From Alistipes sp. ZOR0009 (GTDB taxonomy: Bacteria; Bacteroidota; Bacteroidia; Bacteroidales; ZOR0009): DNA of 64,000 nucleotides. The stretch spans positions 1 to 64,000 of the forward strand of contig NZ_JTLD01000050.1 in NCBI RefSeq assembly GCF_000798815.1, given 5' to 3'. How positions within the stretch are numbered: the first letter of the stretch is position 1; each line of letters starts with the position of its first letter. Under the pieces are notes generated by a model. The model searched no databases, was not told the DNA's origin, and saw nothing but the letters and a program-made list of their open reading frames with translations. Below, piece after piece: positions 1-8,103 of this stretch. Made by a program: the position numbers and the translations under genes.

Positions 1-1027
1 TTCCTCTAAAAAGCCCCTTTATTTTCTGCTTCCACTTAAAAAGCGAACGGTTGATGGTGTGGTTGTAGAGGTTGTGCCAGTCGTCGGCCGATCGGCACGG
101 ATTGATGGTTACCTCCTGCTTGGGTAGCGCTGGATTCATCGTGTCTAGCAGCGAGCCGATGTAGTCGAACATGTTGTACTGGTTAAGCACCATCTGCTTG
201 CACTGGTGCAGCGCGTGGGCGCTTTGGGCGTAGGCATCCTCGGCCAGTAGCCGATCTATGGTGGCTACAGCCGCATCAAAATCGAGTATATCAATTGGCT
301 GGAAGGCTTCCTTGGGGAAGTAGTCCGAAAGGTTGGTACAGCCGTAGTAGATGGGAAACGTCTCTGCCAGGAAGCAGTCCGAAATTTTTTCAGTCCAGTA
401 GTAGGGCTGCGACGAGTTTTCGATGGATATATGGTACTTGTAGGGAGCAAGGACATCCCACTTGTCGTCAAAATCGCGAAATCCACGTCCAAATACATCT
501 ACCTGATCGCCGTAGCGGGCCTTGAGCTTCTCCACAAACTCAATTCGATCCAAATGCCCCTGTGTAAAGGCCTTGTTGCTGGTGATAACCGATATGAGCT
601 TGGTCTTTTTGGGGGCTGGTGCCTCCGTCAGGTCGTCGTAGGTGAGGCTGTAGCTGCATTTATCGTTCTTATCCTCGGTAAAGCCAACAAACCAAGGGAG
701 GATGGCCGGGCCAAACACCACGTCGCGATGCTTGGTTTGCTCCTGGCAGGTGCAAATTTTTCCAAACTGTTTGATGTAGCGCTTGGGGTAAACCAGCACC
801 GACTTGGGCTCGGTGGTAAGCAGCAGCGTGTTTTCTGGTGCCACATGGCAGGTTTGGGTTTTTTTTACGCCCTTTCCCTGTATTACCCAAAAGTCGGGAG
901 AGTCTACCTCTTCGTCAATAAAAAATTGGTATTTCCCGTTCGATGATACTCCTTTGCTACCCTTTGTTTGGCGAAACATTATTTCGCCTAGGTTTTTGCG
1001 GTACGGAACAAGCTTAACTTTGTACAT
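1..1027 (-). CDS. Glycosyltransferase family 10 (fucosyltransferase-like), partial at left edge
   Basis: The frame stays open for 342 codons from an ATG at 1027 and runs off the left edge, so the C-terminus is missing. Around residues 205-240 it carries the signature of family 10 alpha-1,3/1,4-fucosyltransferases: an E-N-S-S stretch, then W-T-E-K-I-S-D-C-F-L-A, then P-I-Y-Y-G and D-Y-F-P. That region binds GDP-fucose in characterised members. It probably adds fucose or a similar sugar to a surface polysaccharide in the cytoplasm. The start lies one base after the stop of the upstream phosphotransferase gene, so the two are co-transcribed. GC content is clearly higher than in the rest of the window. 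The family call is firm; sugar donor and acceptor are unknown. Confidence 0.8.
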   Translation of the reverse strand, partial: MYKVKLVPYRKNLGEIMFRQTKGSKGVSSNGKYQFFIDEEVDSPDFWVIQGKGVKKTQTCHVAPENTLLLTTEPKSVLVYPKRYIKQFGKICTCQEQTKHRDVVFGPAILPWFVGFTEDKNDKCSYSLTYDDLTEAPAPKKTKLISVITSNKAFTQGHLDRIEFVEKLKARYGDQVDVFGRGFRDFDDKWDVLAPYKYHISIENSSQPYYWTEKISDCFLAETFPIYYGCTNLSDYFPKEAFQPIDILDFDAAVATIDRLLAEDAYAQSAHALHQCKQMVLNQYNMFDYIGSLLDTMNPALPKQEVTINPCRSADDWHNLYNHTINRSLFKWKQKIKGLFRG

Positions 1028-1028
1028 G

Positions 1029-2078
1029 CTAGCGCCTTTTTACGTTTCCAAATGTCTTGATGCTGGTATACTTTCTCCAGATGTTGAGCTTGCGCGATTC
1101 GGGCACTCCATGGCGGCCTATGTAGTCCTGTGCGGCCTGTAGCATGCGTTCGCACACCTTTCCGTCGAGGTAGGGATCGTAGTTGTCTACCACCCATTGG
1201 CGCTTGGCGATGCTTTCCTTGTCGGTTAGCACCTTATCGTAGGCCTGGCACAGCTGGCTGGTTTCCTGTATATCTTCCCAGTAAAATTCCTTAGAGGCAG
1301 CTCTAAAGGTTATTACGGGGCGGTTAAGCAGCAAAAATTCGTATATGGTCGACGAGGTATCGCTAATCATCACATCCGACATTAGCATAAACTTGGTAAC
1401 GTTGTTCTGGTCTATCCAGATGATGTCTTTTTCTTGGCGGGCCAGCTCCTTGTATTCGTCAATCCACTCTTGCTTTGTCAGCGGGTGAAACTTGAGCAGC
1501 AGCAGCACATCGCGCTGCTTGACAAAATCGGCCAGCGCCTCCTTTAGGTGGGGTAGCGATGTAAGCGAAGGGGAGAAGGTTGGGGCGTAGAGCACCATTG
1601 TTTTCTTACCATGCTTTTGCAGCAGCTCCTCCTTTTGGGAGTCAAAATCGTGGAAATGCTCTTTTATCCAGTCCTGCTTTGGCCAGCCGGTTTCTACCAC
1701 CTCGAAATCGCGGTACTTTTTTGCCAGTTTCTCAAAGCCTTGGGTAAAGAATGGGCCTTGGGTAAAGTAGGTGTCAAAGTAGCGGCGTATTACCCAGTGA
1801 TCTTTTTTCTCGGCTGCGTAGCCGTGAAAAATTTGAATTTTAACGCCCGAAAGGTAGTAGGGCACGATGTTTCCCGGACAAAAAACGGCTTCGGGAGCAA
1901 AATCGTAAGCCTCCTGTATGCTGTTCGTCCACTTTACGCTATCCTTTAGCGGAAAATTTTCTATACGCTTGCGGTGTACGTACCATAAAACGTGGTGATC
2001 TCCTTTTTCGGCTTCGCGCTGTAGGGGCGAGAGGATATCTATGGCGTATTTGTTTTCACAAAAAAGCAGTATTCTCAT
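1029..2078 (-). CDS. CDP-glycerol glycerophosphotransferase family protein (TagB/TagF-like)
   Basis: 349 residues matching the PF04464 catalytic fold. Visible landmarks are H-G at residues 85-86, a P-T-F motif at 166-168, K-F-H-P at 196-199 and S-D-T-S-S at 239-243 followed by an L-N-R-P segment, equivalent to the catalytic and CDP-binding motifs of TagF and TagB. These enzymes transfer a phospho-alcohol from a CDP-activated donor. Wall teichoic acid is not expected in a Gram-negative organism, so here the enzyme more likely puts a phospho-substituent on LPS or capsule. The cytidylyltransferase gene just upstream (32-bp gap) could supply the donor, and a GT10 gene follows. The actual donor (glycerol, ethanolamine, serinol or other) cannot be read from sequence. 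Confidence 0.75.
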   Translation of the reverse strand: MRILLFCENKYAIDILSPLQREAEKGDHHVLWYVHRKRIENFPLKDSVKWTNSIQEAYDFAPEAVFCPGNIVPYYLSGVKIQIFHGYAAEKKDHWVIRRYFDTYFTQGPFFTQGFEKLAKKYRDFEVVETGWPKQDWIKEHFHDFDSQKEELLQKHGKKTMVLYAPTFSPSLTSLPHLKEALADFVKQRDVLLLLKFHPLTKQEWIDEYKELARQEKDIIWIDQNNVTKFMLMSDVMISDTSSTIYEFLLLNRPVITFRAASKEFYWEDIQETSQLCQAYDKVLTDKESIAKRQWVVDNYDPYLDGKVCERMLQAAQDYIGRHGVPESRKLNIWRKYTSIKTFGNVKRR

Positions 2079-2110
2079 GCTATCTTGGTGGTGTAAATGG
2101 TGAAATGGAT

Positions 2111-2842
2111 TTAGGCCAGCTCGCAGGGTATGGTATTAACCGCATTCTCAAAATCTTCAACGGTATCCAGCTCCATCGAAAATAGGTTGGTTACGTCAAC
2201 AATGTTGAAGGTGTGCCCTTGGGCTATCAGCCTTTCGAAGGCTTTTTCGTAGAAAACGTTGTCAAGGCCTTCCTCTAAAATCATTTTATCGAGCTTTGCA
2301 AATAGCGCAGTCTGGTAGGCCACCGACATTTTTTCGATACCAATCGACTCTCCAATGGCACTTTTAGGATCGCAGGTTTTGTTGATTTCGATCATCTTTC
2401 CATCGGCATCAACCACAACCTTTATCTCCTCCTCGCCAAGAGGGTGGTCGTTTAACGCCAAAGCGTTAGGATACTTTGCGTCAATTAGGTGTGCTATAAT
2501 CTTAGAGTCGAAAAGAATGTCGCTATCCAGCAGCAGCACATCCTGGTCCTGCACCGCCTTTTTGCACATCCAAAGCGAGTAGATGTTGTTGGTCGCAGCA
2601 AACTTTTCGTTGTGTATGTAGGTAAAGCGGCAGTCCTTGTAGGTGCTGCTTATAAAATCCTCAATTTGCTGGTGTAGGTAGCCAGTAACTACAACAAACT
2701 CCTTAATTCCATTCTTTAAAAGCGCATCAATCGTTCTTTGAAGCAGGTTTTTATCGCCAACTTTAAGAAGGCATTTAGGGGTGTTATTTGTTAATGGGCG
2801 TAGCCTCGACGCTGTCCCCGCAGCTAGTATTATGGCTTTCAT
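2111..2842 (-). CDS. LicC/PntC-like nucleotidyltransferase (probable CTP:phospho-alcohol cytidylyltransferase)
   Basis: 243 residues, one nucleotidyltransferase (GT-A-like) domain. The N-terminus has the A-A-G-T-A-S-R-L-R-P-L-T nucleotide-binding loop (residues 7-18) with K23, followed by V-V-T-G-Y at about 51-55, N-N-I-Y-S-L at 85-90 and a metal-binding D-S-D at 106-108. The N-x-I-Y-S-L motif and small size resemble CTP:phosphocholine (LicC), 2-aminoethylphosphonate (PntC) and phospho-amino-alcohol cytidylyltransferases rather than sugar-1-phosphate enzymes. It would make a CDP-activated head group for the phosphotransferase downstream. Its start is fixed by the conserved N-terminus, which forces a 59-nt overlap with the end of the preceding PLP-enzyme gene. 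Substrate is inferred. Confidence 0.72.
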   Translation of the reverse strand: MKAIILAAGTASRLRPLTNNTPKCLLKVGDKNLLQRTIDALLKNGIKEFVVVTGYLHQQIEDFISSTYKDCRFTYIHNEKFAATNNIYSLWMCKKAVQDQDVLLLDSDILFDSKIIAHLIDAKYPNALALNDHPLGEEEIKVVVDADGKMIEINKTCDPKSAIGESIGIEKMSVAYQTALFAKLDKMILEEGLDNVFYEKAFERLIAQGHTFNIVDVTNLFSMELDTVEDFENAVNTIPCELA

Positions 2843-3893
2843 TAGATTCTGAACGTTGATTTGCTACACGAATAATAATATCACGAATGTCCTGGTTGTG
2901 TTTAGGCATTCCTAACGTGATGCGCATGTGGGTATTGATATCCTCCTCATTCATAAACTTAACTATGTAGTCTTTCTCCAAAAACTCGTTGTTAAGCTTA
3001 TTTTTTAGCTCGATAGGATATTTAACCAGTATAAAGTTTGCGTACGAATCGTACACCTTAAAGCCTTCAAGAGGCCTTATCTGGCTGTAGTACTTTTCCC
3101 TTTCTAGCTGCATTTCATTCGCAATACCTCTATAGTAATCGGTTGCTTTTAAAATGGCAATGCCTAGCTCTTCCGAGAGCCTGTTGTATCCAAGGTACTT
3201 GGTCGTAAATGGAAGGAATTTTTTGCAGATCATTTGTCCCGCAAATGCAAATCCAAGTCTTAAGCCAGGCGCTCCGTAGAACTTAGATAGGGTACGAACA
3301 ATTAGTATGTTCGAATACTCGCTTATGAGGTCTTTGATGTAGCTATCATCTTCATTGGCAAAAGAGGAGTAGGCCTCATCAATAATGACAACGGTTTCCT
3401 TGTCGATTCTCTCGAGCAATCGCTTTAGATCGTTTACCGAAAGTGCGTTTCCTGTAGGATTGTTAGGAGATGCAATTAGTATAACCTTTGGCTGTTCTTT
3501 TTTTACGATCTTCTCAAACTCGTCGAAGTCATATTCAAAAGAGTTGCCTTTTTCGATAAGAGGATATTGAGCGCTAACTCCATCAACTTCTTTTGCAATT
3601 GACTTGTAGTACCACCACGAATATTTTGGTAGCAAGATCTTTTTGTTTGACGATTCTGTTAAGAAGTAGTGTATGGCATCTTTAAGAATACTTTCGCCTC
3701 CATAGCCTAAAATCACCTGCCTTTCGTCAACTTGATACTGCTTAGCGATAAAATCAGAGAAAACACTTTTTTTTCCTTCCTCGTGAATCCGGGTGTAAAA
3801 ACAAAGTAGACTAGGATCAAACTCCTTTAACGTCTTTTCCAGAACTGCTGCAGCCCTGTAGTTGAATTCATTTCTATCTAAATAAGTAATCAT
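2784..3893 (-). CDS. PLP-dependent aminotransferase/decarboxylase of the HisC-CobD class
   Basis: 369 residues, fold-type I PLP enzyme. Visible motifs are S-P-N-N-P-T-G at residues 142-148, D-E-A-Y at 172-175, and T-L-S-K-F-Y at 201-206 with the PLP lysine at K204, followed by P-G-L-R-L-G-F. The K-F-Y-x-x-P-G-L-R-L-G wording is closer to CobD (threonine-phosphate decarboxylase) and serine-phosphate decarboxylases than to HisC. Next to a cytidylyltransferase it may form the amino-alcohol phosphate that is then activated, for example phosphoethanolamine or serinol phosphate. It is the first gene of the cassette. The last ~20 codons lie inside the next gene and look unlike the family, so the C-terminus may have drifted. 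Histidinol-phosphate transamination cannot be excluded, but no his genes are nearby. Confidence 0.68.
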   Translation of the reverse strand: MITYLDRNEFNYRAAAVLEKTLKEFDPSLLCFYTRIHEEGKKSVFSDFIAKQYQVDERQVILGYGGESILKDAIHYFLTESSNKKILLPKYSWWYYKSIAKEVDGVSAQYPLIEKGNSFEYDFDEFEKIVKKEQPKVILIASPNNPTGNALSVNDLKRLLERIDKETVVIIDEAYSSFANEDDSYIKDLISEYSNILIVRTLSKFYGAPGLRLGFAFAGQMICKKFLPFTTKYLGYNRLSEELGIAILKATDYYRGIANEMQLEREKYYSQIRPLEGFKVYDSYANFILVKYPIELKNKLNNEFLEKDYIVKFMNEEDINTHMRITLGMPKHNQDIRDIIIRVANQRSESNESHNTSCGDSVEATPINK

Positions 3894-4049
3894 GCCCCCA
3901 TAATTTATTATTCCAAAAGCAAAAGTAGCTAAATGATGTCTCTGAGTTAACTATTTATACACATATCTTAAGTTAATTTGCTTTTATTAAGAGACTGTTT
4001 TGCTAAAATAGTGTTATTAGTAAAGTTAATAAAAGGGTGGGGTATATAA

Positions 4050-4082
4050 AATATCGTTCAACCTTTTGGGTTGAGCGATATT
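4050..4082 (-). terminator. Terminator-like hairpin after ygiQ
   Basis: A 14-bp inverted repeat with one G-U-type mismatch (arms 4050-4063 and 4069-4082) lies 18 bases past the ygiQ stop and is followed on the minus strand by a T/A-rich stretch. The T-run is weak. Confidence 0.55.
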
Positions 4083-4100
4083 CTTGCTATGGGGTGTTTT

Positions 4101-5999
4101 TTATTTGCCGTGTTTTTTTTTGTAAACATCCTGTCCTTTGTAGCGGGTACTTTCATTTTTACTTCTAAACGCTTCTTTGCCTCCGAGTTTTTTTGATTTC
4201 GCAGTGTATGATGGACGGTTGCCCGTTGGCTTTCCTTCGTTTTTGTACCAAAAAAAGGCGTCGCGCTGCCGTAATTTTTCCTCGCGAGAAGTCGCAGTGT
4301 AAACTTTTTCCAACGTGTATGGGTCTATTCCTGTGTAGAATACGGTTGATGACAACGTCATTGGAGTTGGGGTGAAATCTTGAACCTGTTCCAGCTTGTA
4401 GTTGAGCTTTTTGGTAAGATCTACCAAGTTTTTCATATCCTTGTCTTCACAAGCAGGGTGGCTCGAAATAAAGTAGGGTATGAGCTGCTCCTTTAGGTTA
4501 TGCTTCTGGTTGATGGTCTCGAAGTCGGCCTTTAGCTGCTCGAATAGCTTAAACGATGGCTTGCGCATCATTTTAAGCACCTCGTCAGAGGTGTGTTCGG
4601 GGGCAACTTTCAATCGTCCCGATACATGGTGGAGCATAATTTCTTCCAAGTAGCTGCGGTTTGCTTCTCCACTCTTATAAAGACCGTTCATAAACAGGTC
4701 GTAACGAATGCCGCTGCCTACAAATACCTTTTTTATGCCGTCTATTTTGCGAACTTTTTTGTAGAGTTCTAGTAGGCGGGCGTGGTTATTGTCGAGGTTC
4801 TGGCAAACGTTGGGGAATATGCATGAGGCCCTTTTGCACTTTTCACACATCTCTTTTACGCGGCCTTCCATTTTGTACATGTTGGCAGATGGTCCGCCTA
4901 AGTCTGTGAGGTAGCCTTTGAAATCGGGATGCTGGGTTAGGGCGCGTATTTCTTTCAGGATCGAGTCTTCGCTTCGGGAGGATATAAACTTTCCTTGATG
5001 AGCGGAAATGGTGCAGAAGGAGCACCCTCCAAAGCAGCCTCGGTGGGCATTTACCGAAAATTTTATCATGTCGTATGCCGGAATTTGCCCTTTACCGTTG
5101 TAACGAGGATGGGGCATTCGGGTGTACGGAAGGTCAAAACTGTGATCTATTTCCTCTTCGGTTAGGAAGGGATATGGAGGGTTCACCACCACCATCTTAT
5201 CTCCATACGCTTCAGCCAGAAAGGCTGCATGGTATTTATTTGATTCTTCTTCTATATGCTTGAAGTTAAGCGCGAATTTTGTTTTGTTTTCAACGCATTC
5301 TTCAAATGAATTTAGGCGTATCAGTGGTGTTAAATGGCTTAGGTCGGTATCGTTTGGAAGTGTAAACACCGTTTGGCGGATGTCCGTAAGGCTCTCTATG
5401 GTGTATCCTTCATTTAATCTTCGGGCTATTTCTACAATGGTTTTTTCACCCATTCCGTACACCAAAAGATCGGCACCGCATTCCGCTAAAATGGAGGGCT
5501 TTACCTTGTCCTGCCAGTAGTCGTAGTGAGTCAGGCGTCTAAGTGACGCCTCTATACCTCCGATAATGAGCGGAATGTTAGGGTACAGCTGCTTGATGAT
5601 ACGGCTGTAAACGTACGTCGCGTAGTCAGGGCGCTGTCCTGCCTTTCCGCCTGCCGTATAGGCATCATCGCTACGTAGGCGGCGGTTGGCGGTGTAGTGG
5701 TTTACCATGCTATCCATGCTACCTCCGCTAACGGCAAAAAATAGGCGAGGAGTTCCAAATTTTTTGAAGTCACGCAGGTCGTCCTGCCAGTTTGGTTGTG
5801 GAACTATGGCAACCTTAAAGCCTTCGTATTCAAGAATTCTGCCAATAACAGCCGCTCCAAACGAGGGGTGGTCGATGTAGGCGTCTGCGGTGAAAAGCAC
5901 CACATCCACTTCGTCCCATCCGCGTTTTTCCATTTCCTTTTTCGAGGTCGGAAGCCAGTCGGTAAGCTTTAATCCCGTGTTAACCCTAACGTGCGACAT
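4101..5999 (-). CDS. ygiQ: YgiQ family radical SAM protein
   Basis: 632 residues with the UPF0313/YgiQ layout: an N-terminal B12-binding-like domain (about residues 30-180, with D-H-P-S-F-G at 43-48), then a radical SAM core with C322-x3-C326-x2-C329 for a [4Fe-4S] cluster, and a basic C-terminal tail. The substrate of this widely conserved family is not established. I chose the ATG at 5999: the conserved N-terminus begins there and a perfect -7 element (6028-6035) sits upstream, so a longer 5' extension to 6152 would lie mostly outside the transcript. It appears monocistronic, between hairpins at 6136-6161 and 4050-4082. Confidence 0.9.
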   Translation of the reverse strand: MSHVRVNTGLKLTDWLPTSKKEMEKRGWDEVDVVLFTADAYIDHPSFGAAVIGRILEYEGFKVAIVPQPNWQDDLRDFKKFGTPRLFFAVSGGSMDSMVNHYTANRRLRSDDAYTAGGKAGQRPDYATYVYSRIIKQLYPNIPLIIGGIEASLRRLTHYDYWQDKVKPSILAECGADLLVYGMGEKTIVEIARRLNEGYTIESLTDIRQTVFTLPNDTDLSHLTPLIRLNSFEECVENKTKFALNFKHIEEESNKYHAAFLAEAYGDKMVVVNPPYPFLTEEEIDHSFDLPYTRMPHPRYNGKGQIPAYDMIKFSVNAHRGCFGGCSFCTISAHQGKFISSRSEDSILKEIRALTQHPDFKGYLTDLGGPSANMYKMEGRVKEMCEKCKRASCIFPNVCQNLDNNHARLLELYKKVRKIDGIKKVFVGSGIRYDLFMNGLYKSGEANRSYLEEIMLHHVSGRLKVAPEHTSDEVLKMMRKPSFKLFEQLKADFETINQKHNLKEQLIPYFISSHPACEDKDMKNLVDLTKKLNYKLEQVQDFTPTPMTLSSTVFYTGIDPYTLEKVYTATSREEKLRQRDAFFWYKNEGKPTGNRPSYTAKSKKLGGKEAFRSKNESTRYKGQDVYKKKHGK

Positions 6000-6027
6000 T
6001 TTAATTGAAATGATTCTAAGTAAGGTG

Positions 6028-6035
6028 CAAATATA
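6028..6035 (-). promoter_or_regulatory. Bacteroidota -7 element of ygiQ
   Basis: Reads TATATTTG on the minus strand, an exact match to the TAnnTTTG -7 consensus. Transcription would start near 6022, about 23 bases before the ATG at 5999. No clear -33 TTTG was found. Confidence 0.55.
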
Positions 6036-6135
6036 GTGCCTTTTTATGGAAGTGAAGGGCAGAATATAAAAGTTAAGAAACTGCTGCAAAAAAGTTTGTC
6101 TTCGTTTTTTAGGGCTTATTGCGTAAAAACAAGGA

Positions 6136-6161
6136 GAGCCGAGGAAAAACAACCTCGGCTC
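6136..6161 (-). terminator. Terminator hairpin between the cold-shock gene and ygiQ
   Basis: Perfect 9-bp GC-rich stem (GAGCCGAGG, 6136-6144; complement 6153-6161) with an 8-base loop, 24 bases past the cold-shock gene stop. On the minus strand a T-rich stretch follows after a few bases. Confidence 0.65.
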
Positions 6162-6184
6162 TTTATTTTGCTATTCGGAAATTA

Positions 6185-6634
6185 CTATCTATCAATTTTT
6201 ACTTTTACGGCAACAGGACCTTTTGCCCCTTTTTGCACTTCAAAAACCACCTTATTGTTTTCTTTTATGGTGTCAATAAGGTCGTTCACATGCACAAATA
6301 TGCTTTGTTCTGATTTCAGATCTCTAATAAAGCCGTAGCCCTTCGACTCGTTAAAGAAGGTAACAATACCTCTTCTGAGTAAATCTTCGGGTTCTAACTC
6401 GCTTGCCTTTGGAACTGATATAGCAATATCCTCCAATTCAATTTCAACTTTTTTAGTAGGATCGGGAGGCGTAGAGGTTATCATTCCATTCTCGTCTACG
6501 TAAGCAATCATATCGTCCAAAGAAGTTTTTCCACCTTCCTTGCGTTCTAGTTTTTTGTTTTCCTTATCCTTACGCTTTTTTTCTTTTTTGTTGCGTACCT
6601 CTTTCTTGTTCCACGACTCCTTGGATTTTGCCAT
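6185..6634 (-). CDS. Cold-shock domain protein with lysine-rich N-terminal extension
   Basis: 149 residues. The first ~35 are almost entirely K, E, N and R; a linker (40-85) follows, then a C-terminal cold-shock OB-fold (about 86-149) with the RNP1-type motif G-Y-G-F-I and the RNP2-type motif S-I-F-V-H-V, which bind single-stranded RNA or DNA. It probably acts as an RNA chaperone. The basic extension is typical of a Bacteroidota subgroup and is absent from the ~70-residue CspA type. Monocistronic, with 224 bases of non-coding sequence upstream in which no clear -7 element was seen. Confidence 0.85.
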   Translation of the reverse strand: MAKSKESWNKKEVRNKKEKKRKDKENKKLERKEGGKTSLDDMIAYVDENGMITSTPPDPTKKVEIELEDIAISVPKASELEPEDLLRRGIVTFFNESKGYGFIRDLKSEQSIFVHVNDLIDTIKENNKVVFEVQKGAKGPVAVKVKIDR

Positions 6635-6827
6635 TTTTGATGATTTAGTTGAATATTATACCCATGCTATCGAAATTAAGTCAATATTAAAACATAGATA
6701 GACTATTTACAAAGATGCCTAAATAAAATGGTATTTTCTCACTTTTCAGCTAATATTGTGCATATTTCAAGGATTTTACCGTTTAAGTAAGCCATTTTTG
6801 TGGTAAATATTACATTAAAGGGTATAA

Positions 6828-6851
6828 AAAAAGGAGGGATAACCTCCTTTT
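6828..6851 (-). terminator. Terminator after the TlpA-like thioredoxin gene
   Basis: 8-bp stem (AAAGGAGG 6830-6837, complement 6843-6850), 5-base loop, followed on the minus strand by a run of seven T. It lies just past the stop at 6859. Confidence 0.75.
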
Positions 6852-6858
6852 GATCTTT

Positions 6859-8091
6859 TTATTCGTTTAGTAGTTCTTCTATAATTTTGATTGTTTCTTT
6901 GACGAGCTCGTCGTAATGCTTTCCTGTTCCTGGTCCTGAAAAACCGGTGTGTACTGTCCGCATTTCTCCTTTCTTATCAATAAATACAGTTGTTGGGAAT
7001 GCAACAACTCCCTCAAACGGATAGAGAACATCTTCCTTATTTTGTTTGCTTCGAGATCCTGCATAGAAAAAGCGGTATTTCGCCCCAGTTTGGTTAATAA
7101 ACCGTTGCATGCGGTATGCTGAACTTTCTAAGTCTTTTTCCTCAAACATTAGGGATATCACTTCTAGGCCTTTGTTCCTGTATTTTTCGTAGAGGCTTTG
7201 GAAGAGGCGAGTTTCGTCCAAACAGTTTGGGCACCAAGAGCCAGATGCTTGTACTACGAGTACCTTTCCTTTTAAACTCGGGTCATCGGAAGTGAATGTT
7301 TTCCCAAACATATCTTTTACAGTAAACTTAAAGTTTTTCACTCCATCTTTGATTCGGATGATGTCTTTACTTGCTGCTATTTGGGCATTACGATCCTTTA
7401 TGGCCATCCATGAGGGCTTGTTAGCAGGGCTTGTCATCATTTTCCCTTTTACAAGGTTTCCGTTGCCGTCTATCTCAGCTGTAAAGATGGAGGCTCTACC
7501 ACCATCAAATCCTGACATGTAGAATTTATTGCCTGCTATTTTCCCTTCTAAAAAGCGCATATCTCCAGTTGGATCGAGGATTGCACCTGTAAATCTGGAT
7601 CCTTGCTGCTTAAATTCTGCCACAAGGGTGTCCGATTTTGTTGTATTGGGGTTTAGGATATATTTCCAGCGCCCACTAATGTTGGATTTTGGAGCTTCCG
7701 TAAACCAAGGAAATCTATCCGTTTTACCTTTTAATGCATAAAATTTATAGGGTGCCCCTTTACCTTTTCCCTTTGGATAGTAAAGGCCTACAAGACTATC
7801 ACCTTTTGCTTTAAAGGTAAACTCGCTTACAAATACAGGCATTTTAAATAGGATAGAATCACCCTCTTCAAATATTTCTGTAACTTTTATTTTATCATTA
7901 GCTGTTGAAATGGTTATTAGAGACGGACTACCTCCTTTTATCGTAAAATTAAAAGGCACGTCCATCCCTTTTTCTTTTTGATCGAGTATTATGGCTCCTA
8001 ACCAACTTCCGTTAAGTGTTGGCTTTATTTGCGCTATACCAGCTTCCGATGCAATGCATAGAAATAGGCAGACGAGGTGTTTAAATTTCAT
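6859..8091 (-). CDS. Secreted TlpA-like thioredoxin-fold protein with an uncharacterised N-terminal region
   Basis: 410 residues. An N-terminal signal peptide (hydrophobic 4-20, cleavage likely after I-A-Q) exports it to the periplasm. The C-terminal third (about 255-410) is a thioredoxin fold with W286-C287-P-N-C290 and a later F-P-T cis-proline motif, as in TlpA/ResA disulfide reductases. The first ~240 residues look beta-rich and contain two similar stretches, each with a G-x-W and turn-rich strands, so they may be duplicated lipocalin-like barrels. This domain arrangement occurs in Bacteroidota thioredoxins of unknown substrate. The gene ends 12 bases before the queA stop region and follows queA on the same strand, so they may share a transcript. 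Confidence 0.8.
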   Translation of the reverse strand: MKFKHLVCLFLCIASEAGIAQIKPTLNGSWLGAIILDQKEKGMDVPFNFTIKGGSPSLITISTANDKIKVTEIFEEGDSILFKMPVFVSEFTFKAKGDSLVGLYYPKGKGKGAPYKFYALKGKTDRFPWFTEAPKSNISGRWKYILNPNTTKSDTLVAEFKQQGSRFTGAILDPTGDMRFLEGKIAGNKFYMSGFDGGRASIFTAEIDGNGNLVKGKMMTSPANKPSWMAIKDRNAQIAASKDIIRIKDGVKNFKFTVKDMFGKTFTSDDPSLKGKVLVVQASGSWCPNCLDETRLFQSLYEKYRNKGLEVISLMFEEKDLESSAYRMQRFINQTGAKYRFFYAGSRSKQNKEDVLYPFEGVVAFPTTVFIDKKGEMRTVHTGFSGPGTGKHYDELVKETIKIIEELLNE

Positions 8092-8103
8092 TGTCAGGAC
8101 TTG

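Noticed and set aside
431-946. A 171-codon plus-strand frame across the left end
   Set aside because: It is the antisense of the GT10 gene, whose frame gives clear family motifs; high GC lengthens such shadow frames.
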